From Desulfobacteraceae bacterium (lineage in GTDB: Bacteria > Desulfobacterota > DSM-4660 > Desulfatiglandales > Desulfatiglandaceae), in contig JAUWMR010000038.1 in the NCBI GenBank assembly GCA_030613055.1, forward strand, positions 1-38,259: a stretch of DNA of 38,259 nt, written 5' to 3'. Made by a program: the position numbers and the translations under genes. Shown here in pieces: positions 23,553 to 32,723 of this stretch (positions within the stretch are counted from its first letter, which is position 1; each line of letters starts with the position of its first letter). Below the pieces are notes generated by a model. It was given only the letters and a program-made list of their open reading frames with translations, did no database searches and had not been told where the DNA came from.

Positions 23553-24907
23553 GATAAGTTTTTCCTCCCGTTTCTTTTCAAATGCTGGTGGGCCTGGTAC
23601 ATAAACGTCCGTATAGCTGCCTCCCTTCCGGGCTGGAAACTTGAATCATACGGTGTATCCAAGTATGGAATTCTGAGCTTGTTCATTAAGGGCATTGCAA
23701 TGGCCGAAGTCATTGTGCTGGGCATGCAGGTAAAGGGATAAACGTTCACCACCCCGTTGTACCCATCTCTGGCGTATTCAACGATCCCGGGAATACTCAA
23801 GCATGCCTCCGTACCCGCATCAAAACTATACAGGTCCTGCTCCTTTAGTGTGTCTTCAAGGTGGGCCACCTTATGATCTTCTGCCAGATCGATGAGCGAC
23901 CTCACACGCTTATAGACCTGCTTCTGTTTGGACTGCTGGTATAAAAGCTCTACCCCGAAATTTACGACTTTTTTCAGATGTTCCATCATAGGTCTTACAC
24001 GAAATTGTTTCAGGTTCAAGCGAAGTCCTATTTTGGCATCTCTTAATCTATCATATGTCGTGTAATTCACCCATTCGGAAATGGAGGCATTTACTACCTC
24101 AGCACCATATCTTTCAAGCACCCTGATCACGTCTTGATTTGCTTGTATATGTGTCCTTAAATAGATCTCGCCAACCATCCCGATCAGGGGTTTAGGAGAA
24201 ATAGCGGGATCAATAATTGCCTTCCCTTCCCGGACGATATCTTCCAGCTTATCTAAGACCTTATTAAATTCCTTACCAGAGCTGCATTCCGCGAACGTGT
24301 TTCCCATTACATGCATGGAATTCTCAATAAAGTCATCCGCCATGCCCGGTTCTTTTTCATAAGGTCTGACTCTCCAGAGCAGCCTGTCAAGGATATCTGC
24401 CACTACCACAGAAAAATAGGCGGCCTTCCTTAGATCCCTGACATGTTCCTCTTCAATCAGACCTGCCAGGGAGTAACCGTCATCAGTGCTTAAAGAACCG
24501 ATTTTCAACCTGTCAAGTTTATTGAAAGAATCAAGGACAATCCGCTGGTACTTGTTGTACATGCCGAAACGGCAGGGTCCGTCAGCCTCAGGCATGAAAT
24601 AGATATAGCTTTCCGGATTAAAGGATTCGCCTAATCTCTCCTCTTCTTTTTTCATAAAATACAGGATATCACCCATGGTTATCTGGCATGGAAAACACTC
24701 TTTGCCACTTGTGTGTTCCAGGCCAAGATCAAGTCCTTTATGGGTTTCCATAACCTTCGCATCAATTCCAAACCCCCTGAAAGTCTCTGCAAGAAGATGG
24801 CTCCCTATTCTGTTCATCTGAGGGATCAGAAATGTCTTGTTCCTCAAATTGAATCTGCCAACATTTTGAGAAAGCGATTGAAAACTCACAACTTTATTTG
24901 ATTCCAT
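23543..24907 (-). CDS. Acyl-CoA dehydratase activase-related protein (DUF2229 / HgdB-like half)
   Basis: 454 residues, matching the C-terminal part of the very large (~1400-residue) BadF/BadG/HgdC-type proteins. Seen: KTFLIPQMNRIGSHLLAETFRGFGI (about 25-49), the Cys pair in GKECFPCQITMGDILYFM (about 69-86), EADGPCRFGMYNK, IGMVGEIYLRTHIQANQDVI (about 243-262), and YPFTCMPSTMTSAIAMPLM (about 398-416). The conserved Cys suggest a [4Fe-4S] cluster as in 2-hydroxyacyl-CoA dehydratase subunits. It begins 4 nt after the 1026-residue activase stops, so the pair looks like one functional protein in two pieces. The physiological substrate is unknown. The C-terminus (LSGH) is repeat-derived. Confidence 0.85.
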   Translation of the reverse strand: MESNKVVSFQSLSQNVGRFNLRNKTFLIPQMNRIGSHLLAETFRGFGIDAKVMETHKGLDLGLEHTSGKECFPCQITMGDILYFMKKEEERLGESFNPESYIYFMPEADGPCRFGMYNKYQRIVLDSFNKLDRLKIGSLSTDDGYSLAGLIEEEHVRDLRKAAYFSVVVADILDRLLWRVRPYEKEPGMADDFIENSMHVMGNTFAECSSGKEFNKVLDKLEDIVREGKAIIDPAISPKPLIGMVGEIYLRTHIQANQDVIRVLERYGAEVVNASISEWVNYTTYDRLRDAKIGLRLNLKQFRVRPMMEHLKKVVNFGVELLYQQSKQKQVYKRVRSLIDLAEDHKVAHLEDTLKEQDLYSFDAGTEACLSIPGIVEYARDGYNGVVNVYPFTCMPSTMTSAIAMPLMNKLRIPYLDTPYDSSFQPGREAAIRTFMYQAHQHLKRNGRKNLSGH

Positions 24908-24911
24908 TTTA

Positions 24912-27900
24912 CTAATTCGCTATTTTCAAGTCTATCTTGAGGTCAGAGTGCATCTTTTGCATCGTGTTCTCCACGACGTTTTTATATGCCTCTAATCTGG
25001 TCATTACACCGGCCACGCCGCTGTGCTCGTCCAATTCAAGAATCAGGTATGCCTTATCTCCCATGATATGCCTGTAGAAATGTTCGATAAACGAGTCAGC
25101 GCCACAGCTAAAATTTGTCAAATGAAGGCCGAAATAGTTAGGAAAATCCATAATAAATTTCGCGGTCCTTAATATCTGGGCACCAAGCCCCCAGTACATG
25201 GACGGGAAATCTGAAAGATCCACTCGAGATACATCAACAAAATCCATTGGCAGGGCGGTTACTCCTATCTTGGCCATATTCCGGCCTAATCTCAAATTCA
25301 ACCTTTCATCATACAGGTTATAGGGCCGGCCAGTAACAATCACAACAGGGACCGCAGGGTTTTGTTCTTTAAGGATTTCCCTTCCCCGTTTATACATCTC
25401 CTTCTCAAAACGATTCTGCCTGTCAAGGGCAAAATAAATGGCCTTTGTTATCTCAGCCCTTGTTACGCCAAGCTTGGTTTGTATTTGTTCTGATATCTCC
25501 AGGGCAATGGTATCGGGATCATACTTTAAATGCACTACAGGGCTCAAAATTGAAGCCTGATCTATGTCAAGGGCCATACGGACCATATATGTATTGCCCT
25601 GGACCATTGGACAATAAAATCCGGCTTCAGAAGACTCAGGCGTGGGCATTGTGATTATGCTGGGAAGGAACAGATATTTTGTCTTTCCAATCAACTCTTT
25701 AACATGGCCGTGGGATACCTTCACGGGATAGCATGTCTCCGCCGTCATTGCCTCTATCCCGACCTTTGAGATACGAGTATTGGTAGGCGGCGTCAGTACA
25801 AGCCGGAACCCGAGCTGATCAAAAAAATGGGCCCACAGGATATCGGTTTGGTAGCCGTAAAGTGCCCTTTGCATACCAACAGTAGGACGATTGTCCACTG
25901 CCATAAGGGGTTCGCCCCTAATCTCTTCATATACTCCGGCTATATGTTTGTGCCAGATTTTTTGCCTCAATTCAAAGTAATTCTCTTTTTTTGAACCCCT
26001 TGTTTTAGCCAGCTCATAACGTCCGCACTCCCCTCCCCAGGTGCTGCGCCTTCCGTCAAAATCATAGATCTTGAGTTTACACTGGTTGTGACAGTTGGGA
26101 TCCGCATGACAGACCTTTTCCGTATATTTCATCGTGTCATTAACAGCACTGTCAAAACCCCTGAATGTGCTTTTGCTCAGGTTTTCCAGGCGCATTTTCT
26201 CCCTAACGCTTATGGCAGCTCCATATGCCCCCAATACTTCTCTGTGACGTGGGACTATAAGTCCACGTCCAAGGACATTCTCAAAGGCGGAAACGACTCC
26301 TTTGTTCAAAGAAGGCCCTCCCAAAAACATGACCCTTTGGCCTATCTTGCGTTTTTCCACTACCCTGTTTAGATAATTATGAACAATGGCATAACACAAC
26401 CCTGCTATTAGATCCTTTTGATTTACGCCTTTTTGGTGGTAAGATACAAGATCCGATTCCATAAATACGGTGCATCTTTCTGCCAATTTGACCGGCGATT
26501 TTGACGAAAGCGCAATCTCCTCGAACTCACCCACAATACCGATCCCGTATTTATTGGCTAATTCATGAAGAAAACTCCCTGTGCCCGCAGCGCAGACCTT
26601 GTTCATATCAAAATCAAGAGGATAAGTATTGGCAATATAGATGTATTTGGAGTCCTGCCCCCCTATCTCAAAAATGGTGTCAACTTCCGGATCTATGTCA
26701 ACAGCCCCTCTCGCGTGAGCCGTTATCTCATCAATAATCAGATCAACATTCAAAAAGTCACCCACAACATTTCTGCCCGAACCGGTAGTAGCAGTGCCTG
26801 CCAGCTCAATATTGTTTCCCACATCATCTCTGATAGTCTTCAAAAGCCCCTGGGTGACCTCAATTGGTTTACCCTGGGTCATTACATAGCACTTATGAAT
26901 AATCTCGCCTTTTTCATTGATAAGTGCGTATTTCGTGGTCGTGGATCCAATATCGATACCTAAGTATGCCCGGGCCTTTTTTGACCATGATCTTTTCTCA
27001 AGTTCATTCGTCACCGGAAAGACCGTCTGTTTCAATTCCAGCCTCGGCGCAATGGGAACCGGCACATCACTGTCTAACCCATTTATGTTAAGCGTCTTCA
27101 GGTCTAAACGGTCTTCCCTCTTCAATTCAAGAGACTGCAATGCCACGCCTAATGCACCTATGGACGTATTATAAGGGGGCACTATCAAACCCGGGAAATA
27201 ATTCTTAAAGGCATTCACCTGGAGTTCGTTTAGTGAAAGCCCGCCGATAAAAACAACGGGTTCTTCCATAACACGGCTGCAAACAATGGTGCTTATATAA
27301 TTTCTGGCGTTTCCAATATGAAGACCGTGAATAATGTCCTCTAACCTTTCTCCCTTGTTCTGCAGGTGAATCATGTCGGACTTTGTAAACACGGTGCAAC
27401 GGCATGCCACATTTGCGGGCTTCCGGCTCCTTAAACCAAGTTTGATAAAATCGGCCAATATCCCGTCAATATGCTTTTGAGACGCGTCCGTCTCTCTGGT
27501 ATACAGGGCGGTGGCCAGTCTCTGGGCCTGCTGCTCAATAAAAGACCCGGTGCCGGATGCGCACGGGCCATTGGTGTTGAAGTATTCCAGGTCCCAACCG
27601 CCATCATAATGATTGATTTGTAACAAGGCGGTGTCCTGCCCCCCCATGCTGATGATGGATTTGACATCGGGCTTGATAAAAACAGCTCCTAAGACCTGGC
27701 TAATGGTCTCGAATTCGTAAAATGTCCCTAATTGCTCGCTGAGTTTTTTCCCGTGATTTCCTGTAAAGGAAACAGACTTGATCGTCTCTTCCCCGAATTT
27801 GTTGTACAGATCCTCAAGAAGGGTAAAAAGCCTCTCTTCTACTTTTCCCATATGACGATCATAGGGAGATTCATAGACAATCTCCCTTTTATCATTGATG

Positions 27901-27992
27901 ACAATACAATTCAGGCTTACCGATCCAGCATCAATACCAATATAGTACCTGTCAGGTCCCCGGAGATGTTTTTGTTCTTTTTTGTTAACCAT
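24912..27992 (-). CDS. Large acyl-CoA dehydratase activase-like protein (tandem BadF/BadG/BcrA/BcrD ATPase)
   Basis: 1026 residues. It contains two ASKHA ATPase modules in tandem, each like HgdC, which uses ATP to push electrons into 2-hydroxyacyl-CoA dehydratases and benzoyl-CoA reductase. Module 1 (~15-290): YYIGIDAGSVSLNCIV, SMGGQDTALLQ, CASGTGSF and CRCTVFTKSDMI. Module 2 (~335-600): YLGIDIGSTTTKYALI, EIGGQDSKYIYI, CAAGTGSF and RCTVFMESDLVS. Each module keeps the two Cys that hold the dimer-bridging [4Fe-4S] cluster. The remaining ~400 residues start a DUF2229/HgdB-like domain (TCYPVKVSHGHVKELIG; FYCPMVQGNTYMVR) completed by the next gene. The specific partner enzyme is not in the window. 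Confidence 0.9.
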   Translation of the reverse strand: MVNKKEQKHLRGPDRYYIGIDAGSVSLNCIVINDKREIVYESPYDRHMGKVEERLFTLLEDLYNKFGEETIKSVSFTGNHGKKLSEQLGTFYEFETISQVLGAVFIKPDVKSIISMGGQDTALLQINHYDGGWDLEYFNTNGPCASGTGSFIEQQAQRLATALYTRETDASQKHIDGILADFIKLGLRSRKPANVACRCTVFTKSDMIHLQNKGERLEDIIHGLHIGNARNYISTIVCSRVMEEPVVFIGGLSLNELQVNAFKNYFPGLIVPPYNTSIGALGVALQSLELKREDRLDLKTLNINGLDSDVPVPIAPRLELKQTVFPVTNELEKRSWSKKARAYLGIDIGSTTTKYALINEKGEIIHKCYVMTQGKPIEVTQGLLKTIRDDVGNNIELAGTATTGSGRNVVGDFLNVDLIIDEITAHARGAVDIDPEVDTIFEIGGQDSKYIYIANTYPLDFDMNKVCAAGTGSFLHELANKYGIGIVGEFEEIALSSKSPVKLAERCTVFMESDLVSYHQKGVNQKDLIAGLCYAIVHNYLNRVVEKRKIGQRVMFLGGPSLNKGVVSAFENVLGRGLIVPRHREVLGAYGAAISVREKMRLENLSKSTFRGFDSAVNDTMKYTEKVCHADPNCHNQCKLKIYDFDGRRSTWGGECGRYELAKTRGSKKENYFELRQKIWHKHIAGVYEEIRGEPLMAVDNRPTVGMQRALYGYQTDILWAHFFDQLGFRLVLTPPTNTRISKVGIEAMTAETCYPVKVSHGHVKELIGKTKYLFLPSIITMPTPESSEAGFYCPMVQGNTYMVRMALDIDQASILSPVVHLKYDPDTIALEISEQIQTKLGVTRAEITKAIYFALDRQNRFEKEMYKRGREILKEQNPAVPVVIVTGRPYNLYDERLNLRLGRNMAKIGVTALPMDFVDVSRVDLSDFPSMYWGLGAQILRTAKFIMDFPNYFGLHLTNFSCGADSFIEHFYRHIMGDKAYLILELDEHSGVAGVMTRLEAYKNVVENTMQKMHSDLKIDLKIAN

Positions 27993-28018
27993 ATTTCTTT
28001 ACTCGTTTAAACTAAGAT

Positions 28019-28050
28019 CAGCATTCAGCTGACCGCTGATCGCTGATTGC
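28019..28050. repeat. CAGCTGACCGCTGATCGCTGATT-type tandem motif
   Basis: Degenerate GCTGATC/GCTGATT units. They encode the last residues (NQRSAVS) and stop codon of the radical SAM gene on the minus strand. Confidence 0.55.
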
Positions 28051-28960
28051 TTATGTAATAGATTTCTCCCGAATATTCCTGTTTACGTATATAGCCCTTT
28101 ATGAGCAATCCCCTGACCAGATCCTCAACTTCCTCCATGGATAACGCTAACGTATTTGAGATATCAACCGGCTTAAGTGGTCTCCTTCTTATCATATCCA
28201 GAAGACCACCCGCCAGGGAATCTTTATTTTTCCCCTTTCCCGTAACAGGGTCACCGGCCACAATCTCTGCCTTATCGCCGAAAAATATCCTTATATCTTC
28301 TAACCTTCTTCTGTCAAGTGGTATGGCCGTAGAGTCTGCTGGAGGGCGCACGACGGTATTGAGTTGTATTTTATCCGGAGAAATCCGGCCTGCTAACACT
28401 TTAAGCCCTTCCACCTCTTCTTCGGAGTCATTGATCCCGGCAACCAGGACAACCTCTAAGAACAGTTGTCCCTTGTATTCCTGCCGCAGGGTCTTTAGGC
28501 CGTTAACAATCATGCCAAGATCGAGTTTGGGGTGGGGCCTGTGGATTTTCCTGAAGGTGTTTTCAAAGGCGCTTGTCAGGGTCGGCATGATAACATCCGC
28601 ATTCAGGGCACGCCTCCTGATCTCTTCTCGCCAGAAAAGTGAGCCGTTTGTCAAAAGGACAACCCTTGTTTCGGTAATTTCTTTGACACCGTTAATAATC
28701 TGGTCGAATTCGGAATAAAGCGTAGGCTCACCCGAACCAGCTAAAGTGACGGCATCCGGCTTACTTTTGGCAATTTTTTTTTCTATCTCCGCAATAACTT
28801 CCCTGGCGGGTACAAATGGAGCCGCTTTTATTGTCCTGGATGTAGTTCTCCCTACCTGACAGTATAAACAGTCGTAGGTACAGGTCTTCGGCGGGATCAG
28901 ATCAACCCCTAATGACAGGCCAAGCCGCCTTGAAGGTACCGGCCCGAAAACGTAAGACAT
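28025..28960 (-). CDS. Radical SAM protein (COG0731-like) with C-terminal winged-helix domain
   Basis: 311 residues. The N-terminus MSYVFGPVPSRRLGLSLGVDLIP leads into the radical SAM cluster motif CTYDCLYC (CX3CX2C; residues ~27-34). SAM-binding and barrel segments follow (AVTLAGSGEPTLYSEFDQII; VVLLTNGSLFW). These are features of the stand-alone COG0731-type radical SAM proteins, some related to wyosine-forming enzymes. Residues ~240-305 read as a winged helix (LLDMIRRRPLKPVDISNTLALSMEEVEDLVRGLLIKGYI), which suggests nucleic-acid contact or regulation. GGAG lies 9 nt upstream. The reaction is unknown. The last codons are repeat-derived. Confidence 0.88.
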   Translation of the reverse strand: MSYVFGPVPSRRLGLSLGVDLIPPKTCTYDCLYCQVGRTTSRTIKAAPFVPAREVIAEIEKKIAKSKPDAVTLAGSGEPTLYSEFDQIINGVKEITETRVVLLTNGSLFWREEIRRRALNADVIMPTLTSAFENTFRKIHRPHPKLDLGMIVNGLKTLRQEYKGQLFLEVVLVAGINDSEEEVEGLKVLAGRISPDKIQLNTVVRPPADSTAIPLDRRRLEDIRIFFGDKAEIVAGDPVTGKGKNKDSLAGGLLDMIRRRPLKPVDISNTLALSMEEVEDLVRGLLIKGYIRKQEYSGEIYYISNQRSAVS

Positions 28961-28983
28961 TTAGTCAAACTCCGTTTGCGAAC

Positions 28984-29158
28984 TTGGTTAAGTGGTTAAA
29001 TAGTTGAGTAGTTGAGTCGTGAAACAAGGAATTTTTTGGCAATCAGCTTCGTTTCCGTTATCCTTCTCTCTGGTCAATTTTTTATCCTATTGCTTAACCC
29101 TACAAACCAAGCAAACATCATGGCCAACTATTCAACTACTCGACTACTCGACTTTTTA
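28984..29158. repeat. Inverted pair of AGTTGAGT/ACTCGACT tandem motifs
   Basis: GTTAAGTGGTT and AGTTGAGTAGTTGAGTCG (to about 29018) face TTCAACTACTCGACTACTCG (within 29118-29158), separated by about 100 nt. Imperfect. The 222-bp gap between polA and the radical SAM gene holds nothing else. Confidence 0.55.
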
Positions 29159-29182
29159 TAAACTTTAGGCACTTCAGTCACT

Positions 29183-31864
29183 CTAATGTGCTTCATCCCA
29201 ATTCCTACCTTTATTAATATCCACCTTCAGAGGCACTCTCAAGGGATAAACATCTTCCATTTCCTCTTTAATCATAGGCATAACAGCATCCAGTTCTCCC
29301 TCCGGTACCTCAAACACAAGTTCATCATGGACCTGGAGTAACATCTTTGATTTAAATCCTTCCTTGCCCAATCGGTTATGGATATTGATCATGGCCTTTT
29401 TTATCAAATCCGCTGCTGTGCCCTGGATGGGCGTATTGATGGCCATTCTCTCTGCTTCGGCACGAAACCTCTGTTCACTATGATTGATATTCGGTAAATA
29501 TCTCCGCCTGTTAAAAAGCGTCGTAACATATCCGTTTTTCCTGGCACGCTCAATCATCTCATCCCTGTATCTTGCAACACCCTGATACCTGTCATAGTAG
29601 GCCGCGATATAGTCTTTGGCTGTTTTATGATCAATGCCCAACTCCTCACTCAGCTTTCTCGGGCCCATCCCGTATATAATACCGAAGTTAATGGCCTTTG
29701 CAATCCGTCTCATTTCAGGTGTAACAACATGGTCTTCCCTGCTAATAATTTCAGAGGCCGTCCTGGAGTGAATATCCTCATCCCGATTAAAGGCATCAAT
29801 AAATGCCTCATCACCGGAATAATGTGCAAAGACCCTTAATTCCACCTGGCTGTAATCTGCTGATACCAGGAAATGCCCCGAATCCGTCACAAAGCCCTTC
29901 CTTATTTCCCGCCCCTCCTCACCGCGAATGGGGATATTTTGCAAGTTTGGATTACTGCTGCTCAGCCGTCCTGTCGCAGCGACTGTCTGGTTGTAGGATG
30001 TATGAATCCTTCCCGTTGTTGTATCCACTATCTTTACCAGGGCGTCAAGGTAGGTGGACTTGAGTTTTGAAAGGGTCCTGTAACGCAGCATCAGTTTAGG
30101 TGTTTTATGAGGAAAAGCACAAAGTTTTTTTAGGACTTTCACATCCGTGGAATACCTCTTACTCTTGGCAGTCTTTTTCTGGACCGGAAGCTTCAGTTTT
30201 TCAAAAAGCACCTCTCCCAACTGCTGGGGAGAATTTATATTAAATTCCATGCCCGCCTCGTCAAAGATTTCTTTTTCTATTTCCTTCAGTTGCCCTGCAA
30301 ACAGGGCGGACATCTGTTGAAAAAAAACTGAGTCAATTTTTATACCAATCATCTCCATGTCCATGAGCACTGGTAGGAGCTTCATCTCAAGGTCATAAAA
30401 AAGGGCCTCGTTTTTGTCCGATTTGAGCCTCTCATCTAAAATTTGCCACAATCTCAGGGCAATGTCTGCATCTTCACAGGAATATTCCTTAGCCTTTTCC
30501 ACCTCTACCTCTGAAAAATTGTGTGCATTTTTGCCCTTTCCCAAAACTTCACTAAAACTGATCATTTTGTAATTCAGGTAATGTTGCGCGAGATAGTCAA
30601 GGTTATGCTGTCTGAAACCCGGATTAATGACATAGGATGCAATCATGGTATCAAAATAGATCCCTTTAAGGTCAATCCCGTGCAGTTTCAGCACCTCTGC
30701 ATCATATTTAATATTCTGGCCGACTTTCTTGATCTGATCATCCTCCAGAACATCCTTTATGATTTCAAGCACTTCTTGCCATCCGAGTTGAGACGGAACT
30801 CCTAAATACAGGTGGGCAATAGGCAGATAGTATGCCTTTTTTTCTTCGCAGGAAAAGGAGATGCCCACTAATTTTGCCTCAAGAGGATCCTGGCTCGTGG
30901 TCTCCGTATCAATTGAGACCACACCTGTTTCCTTTATCTTCTTTACTATACCCCTCAACGTATCTTCTGAAAGACAGAGCCTGTAATCCTTGTTGTCATC
31001 TTTTTTTGAGGCAAACTGCACCCATAATCCCTTAAACTCAAGCTCCCTGAAGATCCTGGCCAATTCATCTCTATTGGGCTTGCCTGCCTTTAGTTGCTCA
31101 ATATCCACATTCAGGGGAACAAACCGCTCGATAGTAACCAGCCTTTTGCTCAGGATGGCGTTATCCTGGAAATTTAGTAGGTTTTCTTTCAGCTTTTTTT
31201 TCTTTATCTCCTCCACATGATCAAATACATTTTCAAAGGAGCCAAACTCCTGTATCAAGCCAATGGCCGTCTTTTCCCCCACACCTGGTACGCCGGGAAT
31301 ATTATCGCTGCTGTCTCCTGAAAGGCCCATGACATCAATGAACTTTTCCGGCTCAAATCCGCAGGCCCCTTTTAAAGATTCGTAATCAGTGATCGTATCC
31401 TTCATCGTGTCCCACATGCATGTATCAGGTGTCACGACCTGCCTGAAATCCTTGTCCCCCGTAATCATGACAACCCTGAACCCCTTATCTTCGCACATCC
31501 TGGCTAAGGTTCCTATGATATCATCCGCCTCATATCCCTTTTTTTCAATCATCTCAATGTCCAAATTCTTCACGATTGATTTAATGACAGGGATTTGTAC
31601 GGCCATATCATCGGGCATCGGAGGCCGGTTTGCCTTATAGTCTTCATAGATATCGTGTCTGAAGGTGGGACCTTTTGCATCTAATACAATGGCAAGATAT
31701 TTTGGTTTCTTGTCTGCCAGGAGTTTCTGGACCATTTTGGTGAATCCGAAGGCGGCGTTTGTGGGAAAACCCTTAGAATTGGAAAGGTTTTTTATTGCAT
31801 GGTAGGCACGATGGATATATGAACTGCCATCTACCAGATAGACTGTTTCTTTCTCTTTTGACAT
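29183..31864 (-). CDS. polA: DNA polymerase I
   Basis: About 893 residues, full length. A 5'-3' exonuclease domain spans ~1-290 (YLVDGSSYIHRAYHA; EADDIIGTLA; GLSGDSSDNIPGVPGVGEKTA). The 3'-5' exonuclease appears active: DTET (exo I), NIKYDAEV (exo II) and YSCEDAD (exo III) all keep their metal-binding acids. Polymerase motif A is DYSQVELRVFAHYSGD, motif B RRIAKAINFGIIYGMG (Phe in O-helix, so dideoxynucleotide-discriminating type), motif C VHDELVFE. ATG 31864 (MSKEKETVYLVDG) is chosen over an in-frame TTG six codons upstream. Monocistronic as far as visible. Confidence 0.97.
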   Translation of the reverse strand: MSKEKETVYLVDGSSYIHRAYHAIKNLSNSKGFPTNAAFGFTKMVQKLLADKKPKYLAIVLDAKGPTFRHDIYEDYKANRPPMPDDMAVQIPVIKSIVKNLDIEMIEKKGYEADDIIGTLARMCEDKGFRVVMITGDKDFRQVVTPDTCMWDTMKDTITDYESLKGACGFEPEKFIDVMGLSGDSSDNIPGVPGVGEKTAIGLIQEFGSFENVFDHVEEIKKKKLKENLLNFQDNAILSKRLVTIERFVPLNVDIEQLKAGKPNRDELARIFRELEFKGLWVQFASKKDDNKDYRLCLSEDTLRGIVKKIKETGVVSIDTETTSQDPLEAKLVGISFSCEEKKAYYLPIAHLYLGVPSQLGWQEVLEIIKDVLEDDQIKKVGQNIKYDAEVLKLHGIDLKGIYFDTMIASYVINPGFRQHNLDYLAQHYLNYKMISFSEVLGKGKNAHNFSEVEVEKAKEYSCEDADIALRLWQILDERLKSDKNEALFYDLEMKLLPVLMDMEMIGIKIDSVFFQQMSALFAGQLKEIEKEIFDEAGMEFNINSPQQLGEVLFEKLKLPVQKKTAKSKRYSTDVKVLKKLCAFPHKTPKLMLRYRTLSKLKSTYLDALVKIVDTTTGRIHTSYNQTVAATGRLSSSNPNLQNIPIRGEEGREIRKGFVTDSGHFLVSADYSQVELRVFAHYSGDEAFIDAFNRDEDIHSRTASEIISREDHVVTPEMRRIAKAINFGIIYGMGPRKLSEELGIDHKTAKDYIAAYYDRYQGVARYRDEMIERARKNGYVTTLFNRRRYLPNINHSEQRFRAEAERMAINTPIQGTAADLIKKAMINIHNRLGKEGFKSKMLLQVHDELVFEVPEGELDAVMPMIKEEMEDVYPLRVPLKVDINKGRNWDEAH

Positions 31865-32033
31865 ATAGCAATAATACTTCAACGAATCAAAAACCGGAAG
31901 AAATATTTGCAGAAATCTAATTTACTTATATATTATTGGAAGAAACAGTTGACATCAATCCAAAAATGGGAAATTTTTAAACGTCGCTTGCTATACTACT
32001 GTCATGTCATCTAAGTAATGTCGTAAAAATGGC

Positions 32034-32112
32034 TGTCATTCCCGCGTAAGCGGGAATCCAGAAGCACTGAAGTAGCCCAAAATACTGGATTCCCGCCTTC
32101 GCGGGAATGACG
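32034..32112. repeat. REP-like palindromic element, second copy
   Basis: Arms 32034-32061 and 32085-32112 carry TCATTCCCGC-GTAA-GCGGGAATCC and its near-complement. Same family as the core of 14984-15098 (TCATTCC...GGAATCCAG arms). It lies in the 432-bp gap between polA and the MoaD-like gene; the rest of that gap shows nothing I can name. Confidence 0.85.
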
Positions 32113-32296
32113 AGTGCCTGATACGATATTTCACGCATGACACGATACTACGATAAATGCATTACATCCCACGTATGATTCTATGATGGGCTAATACTCG
32201 ATCTCGGCATTTTTGTTAAGATGGAAAAATATCTAAATTTTGTGTAACTACTCAGGTTATTTAGGCTGTAATCAGTTGATGGGAAAGGAGTGAGAG

Positions 32297-32569
32297 TTGG
32301 GTATCAGAGTACATATTCACAAGACTCATCGTCAATACACAAACGGCATGGAAGCGGTCGAGGTTGAGGGAAATAATGTCGGTGATTGTCTTAAACACCT
32401 GGTGAGGCAGTTTCCGGGTATTGAGAAAGAGGTGTTTGATAAGAAAGGTAATCTGCGAAATATTATTGAAATATATCTTAACTTAGAGAGCGCATACCCC
32501 GATGAATTGGCCAAACCGGTCAGGGATGGGGATGAAATTCATATAACGCTTATGCTTGCCGGGGGATAG
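32297..32569 (+). CDS. MoaD/ThiS family ubiquitin-like sulfur carrier
   Basis: 90 residues of ubiquitin fold ending in LMLAGG, with the Gly-Gly at the very C-terminus that is adenylated and thiocarboxylated. Seen: MGIRVHIHKTHRQYTNG at the start, VEGNNVGDCLKHLVRQFPGIEKEVF in the middle, and DELAKPVRDGDEIHITLMLAGG at the end. The TTG start at 32297 is supported by AAAGGAG 6 nt upstream and by the strand starting at residue 3. It lies convergent to an aldehyde:ferredoxin oxidoreductase operon, and MoaD-like proteins are common beside such tungsten enzymes, so a role in W-pterin cofactor sulfur supply is likely. A ThiS role cannot be excluded. Confidence 0.88.
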   Translation: MGIRVHIHKTHRQYTNGMEAVEVEGNNVGDCLKHLVRQFPGIEKEVFDKKGNLRNIIEIYLNLESAYPDELAKPVRDGDEIHITLMLAGG

Positions 32570-32603
32570 GGATGAGGAAGAGAATAAAAGTAAGCAGTAA
32601 GGA

Positions 32604-32654
32604 GTAGGCAGTAAGGACCAGGACATAATATCGTGCCTGCTGCTTACTGCCTAC
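32604..32654. repeat. Inverted repeat between convergent MoaD-like and ferredoxin genes
   Basis: GTAGGCAGTAAG (32604-32615) and CTTACTGCCTAC (32643-32654), a perfect 12-bp stem with a 27-nt loop. The left arm is part of a degenerate AGTAAGC/AGTAAGG tandem. It could stop both convergent transcripts, but no T run follows. Confidence 0.5.
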
Positions 32655-32723
32655 TATGTTGATGGAATGATTGCTAAAAACAGTATTTTATTAGTTAAGT
32701 TACAGGAATACTAATATCAATTA

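Noticed and set aside
24908-24911. Frameshift joining the two activase genes
   Set aside because: The first gene has a normal stop and the second its own ATG 4 nt later, with both ends resembling natural termini; a split gene pair is simpler.
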